This document shows positions 46,733 through 57,397 of a DNA stretch of 64,000 bases, in pieces (the stretch's first letter is position 1; every line of letters begins with the position of its first letter). Below the pieces are notes generated by a model. That model was not told the DNA's origin. It saw nothing but the letters and a program-made list of their open reading frames with translations, and did not search any database. The stretch covers positions 124,001 through 188,000 of the forward strand of contig NZ_NMZM01000004.1 of assembly GCF_002751875.1 (NCBI RefSeq). The letters run 5' to 3'. This stretch comes from Oceaniglobus indicus (GTDB lineage: Bacteria; Pseudomonadota; Alphaproteobacteria; Rhodobacterales; Rhodobacteraceae). Both the position numbers and the translations under genes were made by a program.

Positions 46733-47770
46733 TCAGGCCGATTCTCGTATTTTAAGTGTGCCATCGATCAGCATAATGACCTGATTCTCGGTCGTGTTTT
46801 CCGCGCGCAACTTTTCCAGCAGCCGGTCCACGGCTGCCTGGCCGATCTCGGTCACGTCCTGGGCGATGGTCGTCAAGGCGGGGGTTGTGAAGGGGCACAG
46901 GGGATAATCGTCGTGGCCTGCGATTCGCAATCCGCCCCGGCGCCGGGCGCCGGGTTCCAGCCCGTGCTGTGCGGCGGCCCGCAGGGCGCCGATGGCGACA
47001 CGGTCGTTGGCGCACAGGATCGACGACTCGATCAACTGCCCCTTCGAGAAGTGCTGATCCAGAACGGCCCGGCCATGCGCCTCGAAATGCCAGTCGGGCC
47101 GGATTTCTTCGGTTCCGATCACCACCGGCTCAAAGCCCAGTTCCTGCATCTTGGCGATATAGGCATTCTCGCGTTCCCGCGCGTTAAAGTTGACGCGCGG
47201 CATGGCAAGAAACACGGGCGGGCCGCCGACACGGCACAGGTATTCGGTGATCATGCCCGTGCTCTGAACGTGGTCCGTTCCGATAAAGTCTACGTCTGTC
47301 AATGACTTGGGGCGTGAATCCATCAGCACGAACGGCAGCCGCGCGTTCAGTCGTTCATAGACTCCCAGATCGCTGTGGTTGCCCAACGGCGCGACGATCG
47401 CGCCATCGACGCTCATCGACAGAAATGTCTCGGCGGCGCGCATCTCGATCTTGGGGTCGGAATGCGAGCATTGGGTGATGACGGTGTAACCGGCGCTCAT
47501 CGCCGCCCGCTCGATCGATTCCAGAAGCCGGGTGAAGAACAGGTCGTTGAGGTAGGGGATGATCACGCCGATCATGCCGGTCGTCTTCCGGTTCATGCGG
47601 GTCGCGAAAAAGTTCGGCGTGTAATCGACCTTTTCCAGCCCGCGCCTGATCCGCTCGACCGACGACCGGCTGACCTTGGCGGGGTCCTGAAAATAGCGCG
47701 ACAGGGTTGGGCGCGACACGCCTATGGCCGCGGACAATTCTTCCATCGTGTGAATTTGTGGCTTCGTCAT
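46733..47770 (-). CDS. LacI family transcriptional regulator of polyol genes
   Basis: A 345-residue LacI/GalR protein. The DNA-binding helix-turn-helix and hinge are MEELSAAIGVSRPTLSRYFQ and RIRRGLEKVDYTPNFFATRM. The ligand-binding domain has MIGVIIPYLNDLFFTRLLES and ILCANDRVAIGALRAA. It lies upstream of smoE on the same strand with 110 bases between, so it probably represses smoEFGKS-mtlK until a polyol binds. The expected dimer interface region is intact. Confidence 0.9.
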   Translation of the reverse strand: MTKPQIHTMEELSAAIGVSRPTLSRYFQDPAKVSRSSVERIRRGLEKVDYTPNFFATRMNRKTTGMIGVIIPYLNDLFFTRLLESIERAAMSAGYTVITQCSHSDPKIEMRAAETFLSMSVDGAIVAPLGNHSDLGVYERLNARLPFVLMDSRPKSLTDVDFIGTDHVQSTGMITEYLCRVGGPPVFLAMPRVNFNARERENAYIAKMQELGFEPVVIGTEEIRPDWHFEAHGRAVLDQHFSKGQLIESSILCANDRVAIGALRAAAQHGLEPGARRRGGLRIAGHDDYPLCPFTTPALTTIAQDVTEIGQAAVDRLLEKLRAENTTENQVIMLIDGTLKIRESA

Positions 47771-47922
47771 CGGTCACTTCGCTTGCTTGGATGCGGTTTG
47801 GCGCGACCGTATGGTAAACTTTCGCAAAAGTCAGAGCGGAAATGTTGACGTGCGGTAAAAACTGCGCGGCATGGGACAGAAGGTGCGCGAAAAATGGCGT
47901 GGTTTCGGGGGATTGACGGGCA

Positions 47923-47941
47923 GGGGGGCGCAGCCGCCCCC
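47923..47941 (-). terminator. hairpin after the RND pump gene
   Basis: A 7-base GC stem (47924-47930 with 47935-47941) with loop CAGC, 26 bases after the stop of the minus-strand RND gene. It has no T-run. Since no further minus-strand gene follows before the LacI gene, it may end the transcript with help from Rho. Confidence 0.45.
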
Positions 47942-47966
47942 GGTTCAAGTCAGCGGTGTGCCGGCT

Positions 47967-50900
47967 TCACTCGGCCGCGCGCAGGGTCACGGCGGCCGGC
48001 GTCGGGGTTTCGACATCCCAAAGGATTTCCGGCGATTGGATCTTGCGCGCGGCACGCAGGTTCGCAAGATCGCGCCGGGCGCTGCGGTTGCCCAGGGATT
48101 TCAGCGCCCGCACCGACCGATAGGCGCCCCGTTCGGCCCAGATCCGCGCCGCCAACATCGCCGGCGTAAAGATCAGCGTCAGGACCGTGGCGATGCCAAG
48201 GCCGAAAACAACCGCCGTCGCCAGTTGCTTCCACCACAGGGCCGTGGGGCTGTCGATGGTATAGCCGCCGCCGATGAAATCCAGCGACAGGCCGAACATC
48301 ATCGGCGCGAGGCCCGCCATGGTGGTAATGGTGGTCAGCAGGACCGGGCGGATCCGGTCTTCGGCGGTGCGCACCACGGCTTCGGTACGGGGCATGTAGC
48401 GTGCGTAATCCTGATAGGTGTCGATCAGCACGATGTTGTTGTTCACCACGATCCCGGCCAGCGCGACGATCCCGGTGCCGGTCATGATGATCGAGAACGG
48501 CTGGTTCATCACCAGCATCCCGATCAGGCAGCCGGCGGTCGACAGAACCACCGCCAGCAGCACCAGGACCGCGTTGTAGAAGCTGTTGAATTGGGCCAGC
48601 AGGATGATGAACATCAGGCCCAGCGCCCCGGCGAAGGCCTTCATCAGAAAGGCGCCGGATTCGGCCTGATCCTCCTGATCGCCGGTCCATTCCCAAGTCA
48701 CGCCATCGGGCAGGGGCGTTTCGCCTTCCAGCCATTCGGTCAGCGTCTCGATACGCTCGTTCGGGTTGACCGGCACGGCCTTGCCGTCGGGGCCCGGTTT
48801 GGTCAGGCCCACCGTCACGCCGGCCTTGACGTCGAAGAAACGCTGCTGATCGATGCGGTCGATCTGGCCCAGCTTCGGCACCGGTTCGCGGGTGATGAAG
48901 TTGGACAGCGGCACCAGCCCCAGCGACGTGCGCACCTTGAGATTGTCCAGCGTCGACAGCACGCGGTCGCGTTCGGGCAGGCGCACGCGGATCTCGATCT
49001 CTTCGTCGGACGATGGCACGCGCATGGTGTCCAGCAGCAGGCCCCGCGTCACCAGTTGCACCATGCCGCCCACGGTCATCACATCGGCGCCGTAACGCCC
49101 GGCCTTTTCCACATCGACGTCGATCTGCCAGTCGATGCCGGGCAGGGGGCGGGTGTCTTCGATGCCGATCAGCCCCTCGGTGGCCTCGAACCGGGCGCGA
49201 ACGATGGCCGCGGCCTCGCGCAGGGCCGCGAAATCGTCGCCCTTCAGGCGCAGGTGCACCGGTTTGGCCGAGGCCGGTCCCATGGCCAGGTTCATCACCT
49301 CGGTGCGGATGCCCGGAATGGTCGCCAGCTGATCCTGAAGGTTGGCGATCACGGTGTTGCCGTCCAGATCGTCCAGCGCCACATCGTCGGGATGCGCGCG
49401 CGCAAAGGCGGGTCGGTCTTCCCACGGGATCAGTTCGATCTGGACCTGGCCGATGGCGTCCAGCGGTCCGGTGGCGCCGCCGGTGTTGGCATTCAGCCCG
49501 CCTTCGCCCGCAAAAGCAAAGGCGCTCTGGATGCCCTTGGTGGTCAGCACGATATCCTCGACCTCGCGCAGCAGGGCATCCTTTTCGGGCAGTGACAGGT
49601 TGCCGCGCGCCTGGACATAGACGATCGCTTGTTCCGGTTCGCTTTCCACGAAGAACTCGACCCCGTTGTTGTTGGCACCGAAATAGCCGAACACCGAGAT
49701 CACGAAGAAGATCACGGCGCCGATGGCGACGACGGGCATGATCGGATTGCCCGCGATCAGTTGCGTGAAATGGCCAAACAGGGTGCGGCGACGGCCCGCG
49801 GTCACACGTTTCGGCGCCCGGCGGATGGCGGCGGCGCCCATGGTGATGGTGATCAGCACCCAGCCCAGCAGGAACAGCGCCGCTCCTGGCAGGATCTGCG
49901 CCACCGGGGGCAGGGGATTGCCGCCCGGAAACAGGTAGGCGGGGTTCAGAAGTTGCATTGCCGCTACGAACAGCAACGCCGCCGCCGGCAGGACCAGAGC
50001 CGCGCGCAGCCACCACGGCAACGACGCGCGCAGGAAATCGGACGCGCCGCCGAACATCCGCGACATACGGCCCGCGACACCGCCCATGACCGGCAGGTAC
50101 ACCAGCGCCACAACCAGCGAGGCGGACAGAACGAAAATCAGGGTGACCGGCAGCATGCCCATGAACTCACCCGGCACGCCGGGCCAGAACAGCATCGGCA
50201 GGAATGCGCAGAGCGTCGTGGCGGTGGACGACACGATGGGCCAGAACATGCGCTTCGCCGCCTCGGTGAAGGCGGTCATGGGACCGGTGCCCTCGTCGAT
50301 GCGTCGATCGGCGTATTCGACCACCACGATGGCGCCGTCCACCAGCATGCCCACCGCCAGGATCAGCCCGAACATCACGATGTTCGAAATGGTGATGCCC
50401 ATCAGGCCCAGCAGGACGAAACACAGCAGGAAGGACGTGGGGATCGCGAACCCGACCAGCAGGGCCGAACGCAGCCCCAGCGCCGCCAGCACCACGATCA
50501 TCACCAGCGCGATGGCGGTCAGGACCGACCCTTCCAGCTGTTGCACCATGGAATTGACCTGCCGCGACTGGTCGTTCGAGGTGCCGACGTTGATCGCCTG
50601 ACGCAGGTCGGCGGGCCAGGCGGCGCGGGCCTTTTCGACTTCGGCGCGCACCAGCGCCGCGGTGTCGATCAGGTTGAACCCCTTGCGCTTGACCACCTGC
50701 AACGCAACCGTGGTTTCGCCGTTGAACCGGGCGGTGCCGGTGCGGTCCTCGAAGGTCAGCCGGATGTCCGCCAACTCGCCCAGGGTGACGACGCGGTCAC
50801 CGTCGGCCTTGATCGGCAGGCTGTAGATGTCGCGCTGGTCGTCGAAGGACGACGGGATCTTCACCGCGAAGGCGCCGGTTTCGGTTTCGACCTTGTCGGC

Positions 50901-51542
50901 AGCGATCAGCAGGTTGTTGTTCTGCACCACGCCGATCAACTCGTTCGCCGTAACGTTGTAGGCTTCCAGACGCAGCGGATCGATCAGCACTTCCAGCATC
51001 TCGTCGCGCTCGCCCGCCAACGCCGCTTCCAGAACGGGATCAAGCGATTCCAGCCGGTCCTGAAGATCCTTGGCAACGCGCAGCAGGGTGCGTTCGGGCA
51101 GATCCCCCGTCAGGTTGACGATGATGATCGGAAATTCGGAAAAGTTGATCTCGTTGATCGAGTATTTCTCGGCCCCCGTCGGGAATTTTGCCTCGACCGT
51201 GTTCATGCGGGTGCGCACGTCGGCCAGGATCTTGCTCTTGTCCCAGCCGAATTCGAACTCCAGTGCGACACCGGCATAGTTTTCCGATGCGGTGCCGGTA
51301 ATCTTCTTCAACCCGTCCAGATCGGAAAGCTCGGTCTCCATCGGCTTGACCAACAGCTTCTCGCTGTCCTCGGCGCTGATGCCGGGAAAGGGAACCGAAA
51401 CGAACAGGGCGGGGATCTCGATATCCGGCTCGCCCTCTTTGGGAAGCGAGACATAGGCGAAGACGCCGGCCAGGATCGACAGCGCGATGAAGGCGATGAC
51501 CATGCGTGCGCGCGATGCCGCCCAGTCGACGATGCCGGTCAT
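47967..51542 (-). CDS. RND family efflux permease
   Basis: A 1191-residue inner-membrane transporter of the AcrB/HAE1 superfamily. TM1 is near residues 13-30; MILAVGMLVDGAIVVVEYAD marks TM4 with the proton-relay Asp. The second half has ALAGIVVNNNIVLIDTYQDY in TM10. It is over 100 residues longer than most members because of an extra segment around residues 490-600 with two additional hydrophobic helices (ALVLPAAALLFVAAMQL and AALFLLGWVLITITMGAAAI). It exchanges protons for a drug or lipid substrate; the substrate is unknown. It overlaps the adaptor gene by four bases. No outer-membrane channel gene is nearby. Confidence 0.92.
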   Translation of the reverse strand: MTGIVDWAASRARMVIAFIALSILAGVFAYVSLPKEGEPDIEIPALFVSVPFPGISAEDSEKLLVKPMETELSDLDGLKKITGTASENYAGVALEFEFGWDKSKILADVRTRMNTVEAKFPTGAEKYSINEINFSEFPIIIVNLTGDLPERTLLRVAKDLQDRLESLDPVLEAALAGERDEMLEVLIDPLRLEAYNVTANELIGVVQNNNLLIAADKVETETGAFAVKIPSSFDDQRDIYSLPIKADGDRVVTLGELADIRLTFEDRTGTARFNGETTVALQVVKRKGFNLIDTAALVRAEVEKARAAWPADLRQAINVGTSNDQSRQVNSMVQQLEGSVLTAIALVMIVVLAALGLRSALLVGFAIPTSFLLCFVLLGLMGITISNIVMFGLILAVGMLVDGAIVVVEYADRRIDEGTGPMTAFTEAAKRMFWPIVSSTATTLCAFLPMLFWPGVPGEFMGMLPVTLIFVLSASLVVALVYLPVMGGVAGRMSRMFGGASDFLRASLPWWLRAALVLPAAALLFVAAMQLLNPAYLFPGGNPLPPVAQILPGAALFLLGWVLITITMGAAAIRRAPKRVTAGRRRTLFGHFTQLIAGNPIMPVVAIGAVIFFVISVFGYFGANNNGVEFFVESEPEQAIVYVQARGNLSLPEKDALLREVEDIVLTTKGIQSAFAFAGEGGLNANTGGATGPLDAIGQVQIELIPWEDRPAFARAHPDDVALDDLDGNTVIANLQDQLATIPGIRTEVMNLAMGPASAKPVHLRLKGDDFAALREAAAIVRARFEATEGLIGIEDTRPLPGIDWQIDVDVEKAGRYGADVMTVGGMVQLVTRGLLLDTMRVPSSDEEIEIRVRLPERDRVLSTLDNLKVRTSLGLVPLSNFITREPVPKLGQIDRIDQQRFFDVKAGVTVGLTKPGPDGKAVPVNPNERIETLTEWLEGETPLPDGVTWEWTGDQEDQAESGAFLMKAFAGALGLMFIILLAQFNSFYNAVLVLLAVVLSTAGCLIGMLVMNQPFSIIMTGTGIVALAGIVVNNNIVLIDTYQDYARYMPRTEAVVRTAEDRIRPVLLTTITTMAGLAPMMFGLSLDFIGGGYTIDSPTALWWKQLATAVVFGLGIATVLTLIFTPAMLAARIWAERGAYRSVRALKSLGNRSARRDLANLRAARKIQSPEILWDVETPTPAAVTLRAAE

Positions 51543-52756
51543 TCGCCGGCTCCGCTGCGATAGGTCGGTTTCACCGCAACGCCGTCGATGACGTATTCCT
51601 GGCCGACGACGATCACATCGGCGGTGTCGGGCAGGCCGGTGATCCAGATCCCTTCGGGCGTGTCGCGAACGATGGTGATCGGCAGGAACCGGGCGGTGTT
51701 GCCGCCGTCCACCACCCGAACCCCCAGATCGCCGTCATCGTTCAGCGTCATCGCCGATTGCGGCAAAAGATGCGCGCTGGTCCCTTCGGCGGAAATCATG
51801 ATCTCGACGGTTTGCCCGTCCCGCAGGGTCAGGTCGGGGTTGGGCACGTCGATTTCGGCGCGGAACGTGCGGGTCGCATCGTCCGACACCCGCGACAGGA
51901 AGCTGACGCGCCCCTGTATCGCGCGCCCGGTGGCCAGGCGCGCCGCGGCGGGTGCGCCCACCTCGACCCGATCAACCTGCATTTCGGGGACGAACCCGAT
52001 CAGCTTGATCGGATCCAGCTGGATGATGGTGGCACACAGCGCGCCGGGCTGCATCAGCGTGCCCAGCTCGGCCGTATCGGTTTCCAGCAGGCCGGAAAAC
52101 GGCGCGAGGATCCGCAGCTTTTCGATTTCGCGCGATGCGGCGGCCACGGCAGCCTCGGCGGCCTGGATTCCCGATTCGACAGCGTTAAGACCGGATTTCG
52201 CGGATTCGATGGCGGCGCGGGCCGATTCGACCGCTGCCGCCGTCTGTGCCACCCGGGTCTGGCTGGCGAAGCCGCCTTCGGACAGGCGGGATGCGGCGTT
52301 GTCGTTGATTTCCGCCTCGCTCAGCCGGGCTTGGGCCTCGGCGATGCGGGCGGTCGCCTCGGGGCCGCGGGCGCGGGCCTCGACCAGCCGGGCTTCGGCC
52401 TCAGCCAGTTGCGCCTTGCGCACGCCGGGGTCCAGTTCGCACAAAAGCTGTCCGGTTTCGACAAAGGCCCCCTTGCGCAGGGGCGGCGAGATGATGCGCC
52501 CGCTGGTTTCCGCCGACACCGTGACCTGGCGCGCCGCTTCGGTGCGCCCGCGCAGCAGGACCGCGCTGTCGATGTCGCGTGCCTGCGTGCGAAGCGCCAC
52601 CACCGACACGGCGTTGTCGGTGTCCGGCGCGTCCTCTGCCGCCGCGCCCGCCAATGTGTCGTTGCCCGCGAACGACAGGACGGCATCCCGTTCGAACACC
52701 AGCAGGTAAAGCGTAACGGCAACCACTACGGCAGTCAGGACGGAAAACAGGCGCAT
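51539..52756 (-). CDS. RND efflux periplasmic adaptor protein
   Basis: A protein of about 405 residues with an N-terminal membrane anchor (MRLFSVLTAVVVAVTLYLLV). The lipoyl/barrel-sandwich half AVLLRGRTEAARQVTVSAET and SGRIISPPLRKGAFVETGQL, a coiled-coil hairpin rich in Ala/Glu (about 130-215), and the second lipoyl half RILAPFSGLLETDTAELGTL follow. It links the pump to an outer-membrane channel. The start is uncertain: Met at 52756 is used because it begins the anchor, but longer starts at 52846 or 52918 are open. The stop overlaps the pump start. Confidence 0.88.
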   Translation of the reverse strand: MRLFSVLTAVVVAVTLYLLVFERDAVLSFAGNDTLAGAAAEDAPDTDNAVSVVALRTQARDIDSAVLLRGRTEAARQVTVSAETSGRIISPPLRKGAFVETGQLLCELDPGVRKAQLAEAEARLVEARARGPEATARIAEAQARLSEAEINDNAASRLSEGGFASQTRVAQTAAAVESARAAIESAKSGLNAVESGIQAAEAAVAAASREIEKLRILAPFSGLLETDTAELGTLMQPGALCATIIQLDPIKLIGFVPEMQVDRVEVGAPAAARLATGRAIQGRVSFLSRVSDDATRTFRAEIDVPNPDLTLRDGQTVEIMISAEGTSAHLLPQSAMTLNDDGDLGVRVVDGGNTARFLPITIVRDTPEGIWITGLPDTADVIVVGQEYVIDGVAVKPTYRSGAGE

Positions 52757-52987
52757 GGTATTCCCATTGGGCGGATCGGCAACGGTCACCGCGCGTGATG
52801 TGGTCGATGGTCCGGGTTGTTGCCCAGCACCCCGCGCGTTCGTCATAGGGATACGCTGAACCGGGGGGTTCAGATTAGACTTTTTCTGTTGTGGCCGCAA
52901 GCGATGCTTGGCAACCATGCATGGCGCCGCCCTTGTCCCTCGGGCGTCCTTGGGGGTAAGAGAGGCGCGAAATCAGGGAGAGCGCCG

Positions 52988-53638
52988 GTGAGCAACAACG
53001 ACAGTTTCATCGAAGAGGTCAACGAGGAGGTCCGCCGCGACCGCCTGTTCGCGATGATGCGTCGCTATGGCTGGATCGCCGTGGCGCTTGTGCTGCTGCT
53101 GGTCGGCGCCGCAGCGTTTTCCGAATGGCGCAAGGCGCAGCAGACCGAAGCCGCGCGCGCGTTCGGCGATTTGCTGTTGGCGGCGCTGGAAAACGAAGAC
53201 CCCGAGGCGCGCAAGACCGCGCTGGCCGGAATCGCCCCGGCGAACCCGTCCCAGGCTGCCATCATCGCGATGTATGCCGCCGACGCGGGTGCGGACGCGA
53301 CCACCGCCGACGCCGAGACACTGAACGCCGTGGCGGCACGGGCCGATCTGGATGCGGTGTATCGCGATCTGGCCGCCCTCAAGGCGGTGATCGCCGAGGG
53401 TGACGCGTTGGATCCCGCTGCGCGGGTCGAACGGCTGGCGGCGTTGACGACACCGGGCGCGCCTTACCGTTTGCTGGCGCTGGAACAGACGGCCATCGCC
53501 GAGGTGGCGCAGGGCCAGACCGACCAGGCCATCGAGCGGCTGAAAGGCATCCTGGCCGCGGACCGCGTCAGCGAAGGCTTGCGTCGCAGGGCGTCACAGT
53601 TGATTGTGGCGCTGGGCGGAACGCTGGACGCCACCTGA
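52988..53638 (+). CDS. tetratricopeptide-like membrane protein, YfgM type
   Basis: A 216-residue protein: a charged N-terminus (NDSFIEEVNEEVRRDRLFAM), one membrane segment (WIAVALVLLLVGAAAF) and a periplasmic helical repeat domain of TPR_21 type. The start is GTG at 52988, with GGGAGAG ahead of it. It is placed before bamB and der, as yfgM is in many bacteria, where it helps periplasmic folding and outer-membrane protein assembly. Confidence 0.82.
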   Translation: MSNNDSFIEEVNEEVRRDRLFAMMRRYGWIAVALVLLLVGAAAFSEWRKAQQTEAARAFGDLLLAALENEDPEARKTALAGIAPANPSQAAIIAMYAADAGADATTADAETLNAVAARADLDAVYRDLAALKAVIAEGDALDPAARVERLAALTTPGAPYRLLALEQTAIAEVAQGQTDQAIERLKGILAADRVSEGLRRRASQLIVALGGTLDAT

Positions 53639-53674
53639 GAGTGGCGCGGTGATCAAGGGCGGGAGAGCGGAGTG

Positions 53675-54991
53675 ATGATGCAAGTGAAACCGGTTCTTGC
53701 CGCGCTGAGCGTACTCGCGCTGCTCGGCGCCTGTGCCGAACCCGAAGTCATCCTGACCGGCGAACGCCTGGACCTGCGCGCGGATCTGAGCGGCGATGCC
53801 GCCGAAGCGGCGCCCGATGTGTCGCGCGCGATCGCGCTGCCCGCACCACAGGTGAACGACAGCTGGACCCAGAAAGCCGGCAGCGCGACCCATTCCATCG
53901 CCCATCCCGCGCTGGCGCCGAGCGTTGGCCGGATCTGGACCGCGAAGATTGGCGAAGGCGACGGACGCCGCCACCGGATCAGCGCCGATCCCGTCGTCGC
54001 GGGCGGGCGGATCTTCACGGTCGACAGCATGGCCCGGGTCACCGCCCACGGCTTGAACGGCGCGTTGGCGTGGTCGGTCGACCTGACCCCGCCGGGCGAC
54101 AATCCGGGCGATGCCTCGGGCGCGGGCCTGGCCGTGGCGGGCGATACGTTGTTCGTCACCACCAACTTTGGCGATCTGGTCGCGCTGGACGTCGCGACCG
54201 GGCGTGAACGCTGGACCCAGGAACTGGGCGCCGCGCCTGCCGGTGCCCCCACAGTGGTCGGCGATTTCGTCTATGTCGCCACCCGCGACAGCGTCGGCTG
54301 GGCCATCGACACGTCGAACGGGCGCGTGCGCTGGACCATGTCGGGACTGCCCAGCGATCTGGGTGTCGTCGGCGGCGCCGCACCGGCCGTGAACGACCGG
54401 CTGGCGATCTTTCCCTTCGCCACGGGCGAAGTTGCGGGCGTGTTGCGTCAGGGCGGCGCGAAGATCTGGGGCGGCACCGTGGCGGGCACCCGCAAGGGCC
54501 GCGTCTATGCCCGGATCCGCGACATCAGCGGCGATCCGGTCATCGTCGGATCGCGCGTCTATGTCGGCAGCTCGTCCGGGCGCATCGCCGCGTTCGAGCT
54601 GTCGGGCGGCGCACAGGTCTGGTCGGCGCCCGAAGGCGCGATGAGCCCGGTGGTGGTCGCCGGCGGGTCGGTCTTTGCGGTGTCCGACATCGGCGAGCTG
54701 ATCCGCCTTGACGCGGAAACCGGCGAACGCATCTGGGGCACGCCGTTGCCGTTCTTCGTCAAGCCGTCGGCAAAGAAACGCAAGGCGGTGGTGGGCAACT
54801 ATGGCCCGGTTCTGGCCGGCGGACAGCTTTGGGTCGCGTCGGGCGACGGTGTTCTGCGCGCGTTCTCGCCGGAAACCGGGCTGCTGACCTCGACCGTGAC
54901 CTTGCCCGGTGGTGCGGCGACCAACCCGGTCGTTGCAGGCCGGACACTCTATGTCGTGTCGCGGGACGGTGATCTTCACGCTTTCCGTTAG
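53675..54991 (+). CDS. bamB: outer membrane protein assembly factor BamB-like lipoprotein
   Basis: A lipoprotein of about 438 residues with lipobox LLGAC in the first 22 residues. An eight-bladed PQQ-like beta-propeller follows, with repeats of the type DVATGRERWTQELG, DTSNGRVRWTM, ELSGGAQVWSAPEG and DAETGERIWGTPL. It scaffolds the BAM complex. Three starts (GTG 53672, ATG 53675, ATG 53678) are possible; GGAG/GGGAG lie ahead of the two ATG codons. Its order before der is conserved in many Proteobacteria. Confidence 0.88.
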   Translation: MMQVKPVLAALSVLALLGACAEPEVILTGERLDLRADLSGDAAEAAPDVSRAIALPAPQVNDSWTQKAGSATHSIAHPALAPSVGRIWTAKIGEGDGRRHRISADPVVAGGRIFTVDSMARVTAHGLNGALAWSVDLTPPGDNPGDASGAGLAVAGDTLFVTTNFGDLVALDVATGRERWTQELGAAPAGAPTVVGDFVYVATRDSVGWAIDTSNGRVRWTMSGLPSDLGVVGGAAPAVNDRLAIFPFATGEVAGVLRQGGAKIWGGTVAGTRKGRVYARIRDISGDPVIVGSRVYVGSSSGRIAAFELSGGAQVWSAPEGAMSPVVVAGGSVFAVSDIGELIRLDAETGERIWGTPLPFFVKPSAKKRKAVVGNYGPVLAGGQLWVASGDGVLRAFSPETGLLTSTVTLPGGAATNPVVAGRTLYVVSRDGDLHAFR

Positions 54992-55039
54992 GCGCCTTAG
55001 GGTATATGGCGCGGGCTTCCACTTCGCCGTGAGGGCATC

Positions 55040-56524
<1,485 letters not shown>

Positions 56525-56536
56525 AGCCGGCGACGG

Positions 56537-57250
56537 TCAGGCGGCCGGCCTGGCCTTGCGCTGTGCGCGCATCCCGACGACGGTGAGACCGGCAATCAGG
56601 ATGGCGCCGACCGCGGCCAGCGCGACCAGGTCGGCGTTGCGGTTCCAGTTCTGCACCGCCACGGCGATCAGCGCCCAGACCAGCGCCAGGCCATACCCCG
56701 GGGCCGGGCGGGCGCGCAGCATCGCGGCACCCAGCGCCAGCGCCACCAGCAGCGAAATCCACGCCGCGACGCTTTGCGACGTCCAGCCCCAACCGGCCAG
56801 AACCAATCCGATCGACACGCAACTGGCCGCGGTCAGCCATCCGGCATAAAGGCCCAGTGGCGCGCGCGCCAACCAGCGATCGCGGCGCGGCGCGGCAACA
56901 AGCGCGACCAGCGCCGTGATCAGCATCACCCAGATCATCGCGGTCGCCGCCAAGGGGCTGACCAGCGCAACAGGCAGCCAGGCCGCCCCTACGGCAAGCG
57001 AAACCGTCAGCGGAAGGCGCGTGCGGTCCCAATCGGCGGCCTCGCGTCGCTTCCAGACGCCGAACGCGGCGTGGACCAGAAGCCACAGATAGATCGGCCC
57101 CCAGATCGAAAACGCGTATCCTGCCGGTTGCACGGGTGGATCCGACTGTGGCACCGGATAAAGGTCGGGATCGAACCCGCCGAAGTCGGGGGTCAGCAAT
57201 GGCGACACGGCAAAGGCGATCGCAACGATCAGGACAAGAACAGCTTTCAT
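56537..57250 (-). CDS. TspO/MBR-like tryptophan-rich membrane protein
   Basis: A 237-residue membrane protein with about seven hydrophobic segments. PAGYAFSIWGPIYLWLLVH near residue 42 is the typical TspO/MBR-like motif. It is longer than classical TspO (about 160 residues), with extra C-terminal helices, and belongs to the larger relatives of the family. The ligand and role are unknown. It converges with der with a 12-base gap. Confidence 0.75.
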   Translation of the reverse strand: MKAVLVLIVAIAFAVSPLLTPDFGGFDPDLYPVPQSDPPVQPAGYAFSIWGPIYLWLLVHAAFGVWKRREAADWDRTRLPLTVSLAVGAAWLPVALVSPLAATAMIWVMLITALVALVAAPRRDRWLARAPLGLYAGWLTAASCVSIGLVLAGWGWTSQSVAAWISLLVALALGAAMLRARPAPGYGLALVWALIAVAVQNWNRNADLVALAAVGAILIAGLTVVGMRAQRKARPAA

Positions 57251-57397
57251 GGCGCATTGGTGGCAGAACGCATCCCCGCCGGCAACTGCCTTTTGCTTCG
57301 CGTGCAGTAAGGGCCGGTCGTGAACGCCGGGCGGTTCAAGCGCTGTCCCGGCGCCGCCAAGGGCGTGCGGAACAGCGCATGACGGGATGATCCGCCG

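Noticed and set aside
51159-51166. GAGTATTT inside the RND gene
   Set aside because: It is within coding sequence, and the downstream part of the element is absent.
49629-51563. Long plus-strand open frame opposite the RND pump gene
   Set aside because: GC-rich codon bias leaves the opposite strand open. The predicted protein is His/Gln/Arg-rich and lacks domains, while the minus-strand frame is a clear RND pump.
57251-57397. Possible small RNA or tRNA between the TspO-like gene and serS
   Set aside because: No cloverleaf, terminator or strong hairpin was found in these 147 bases.
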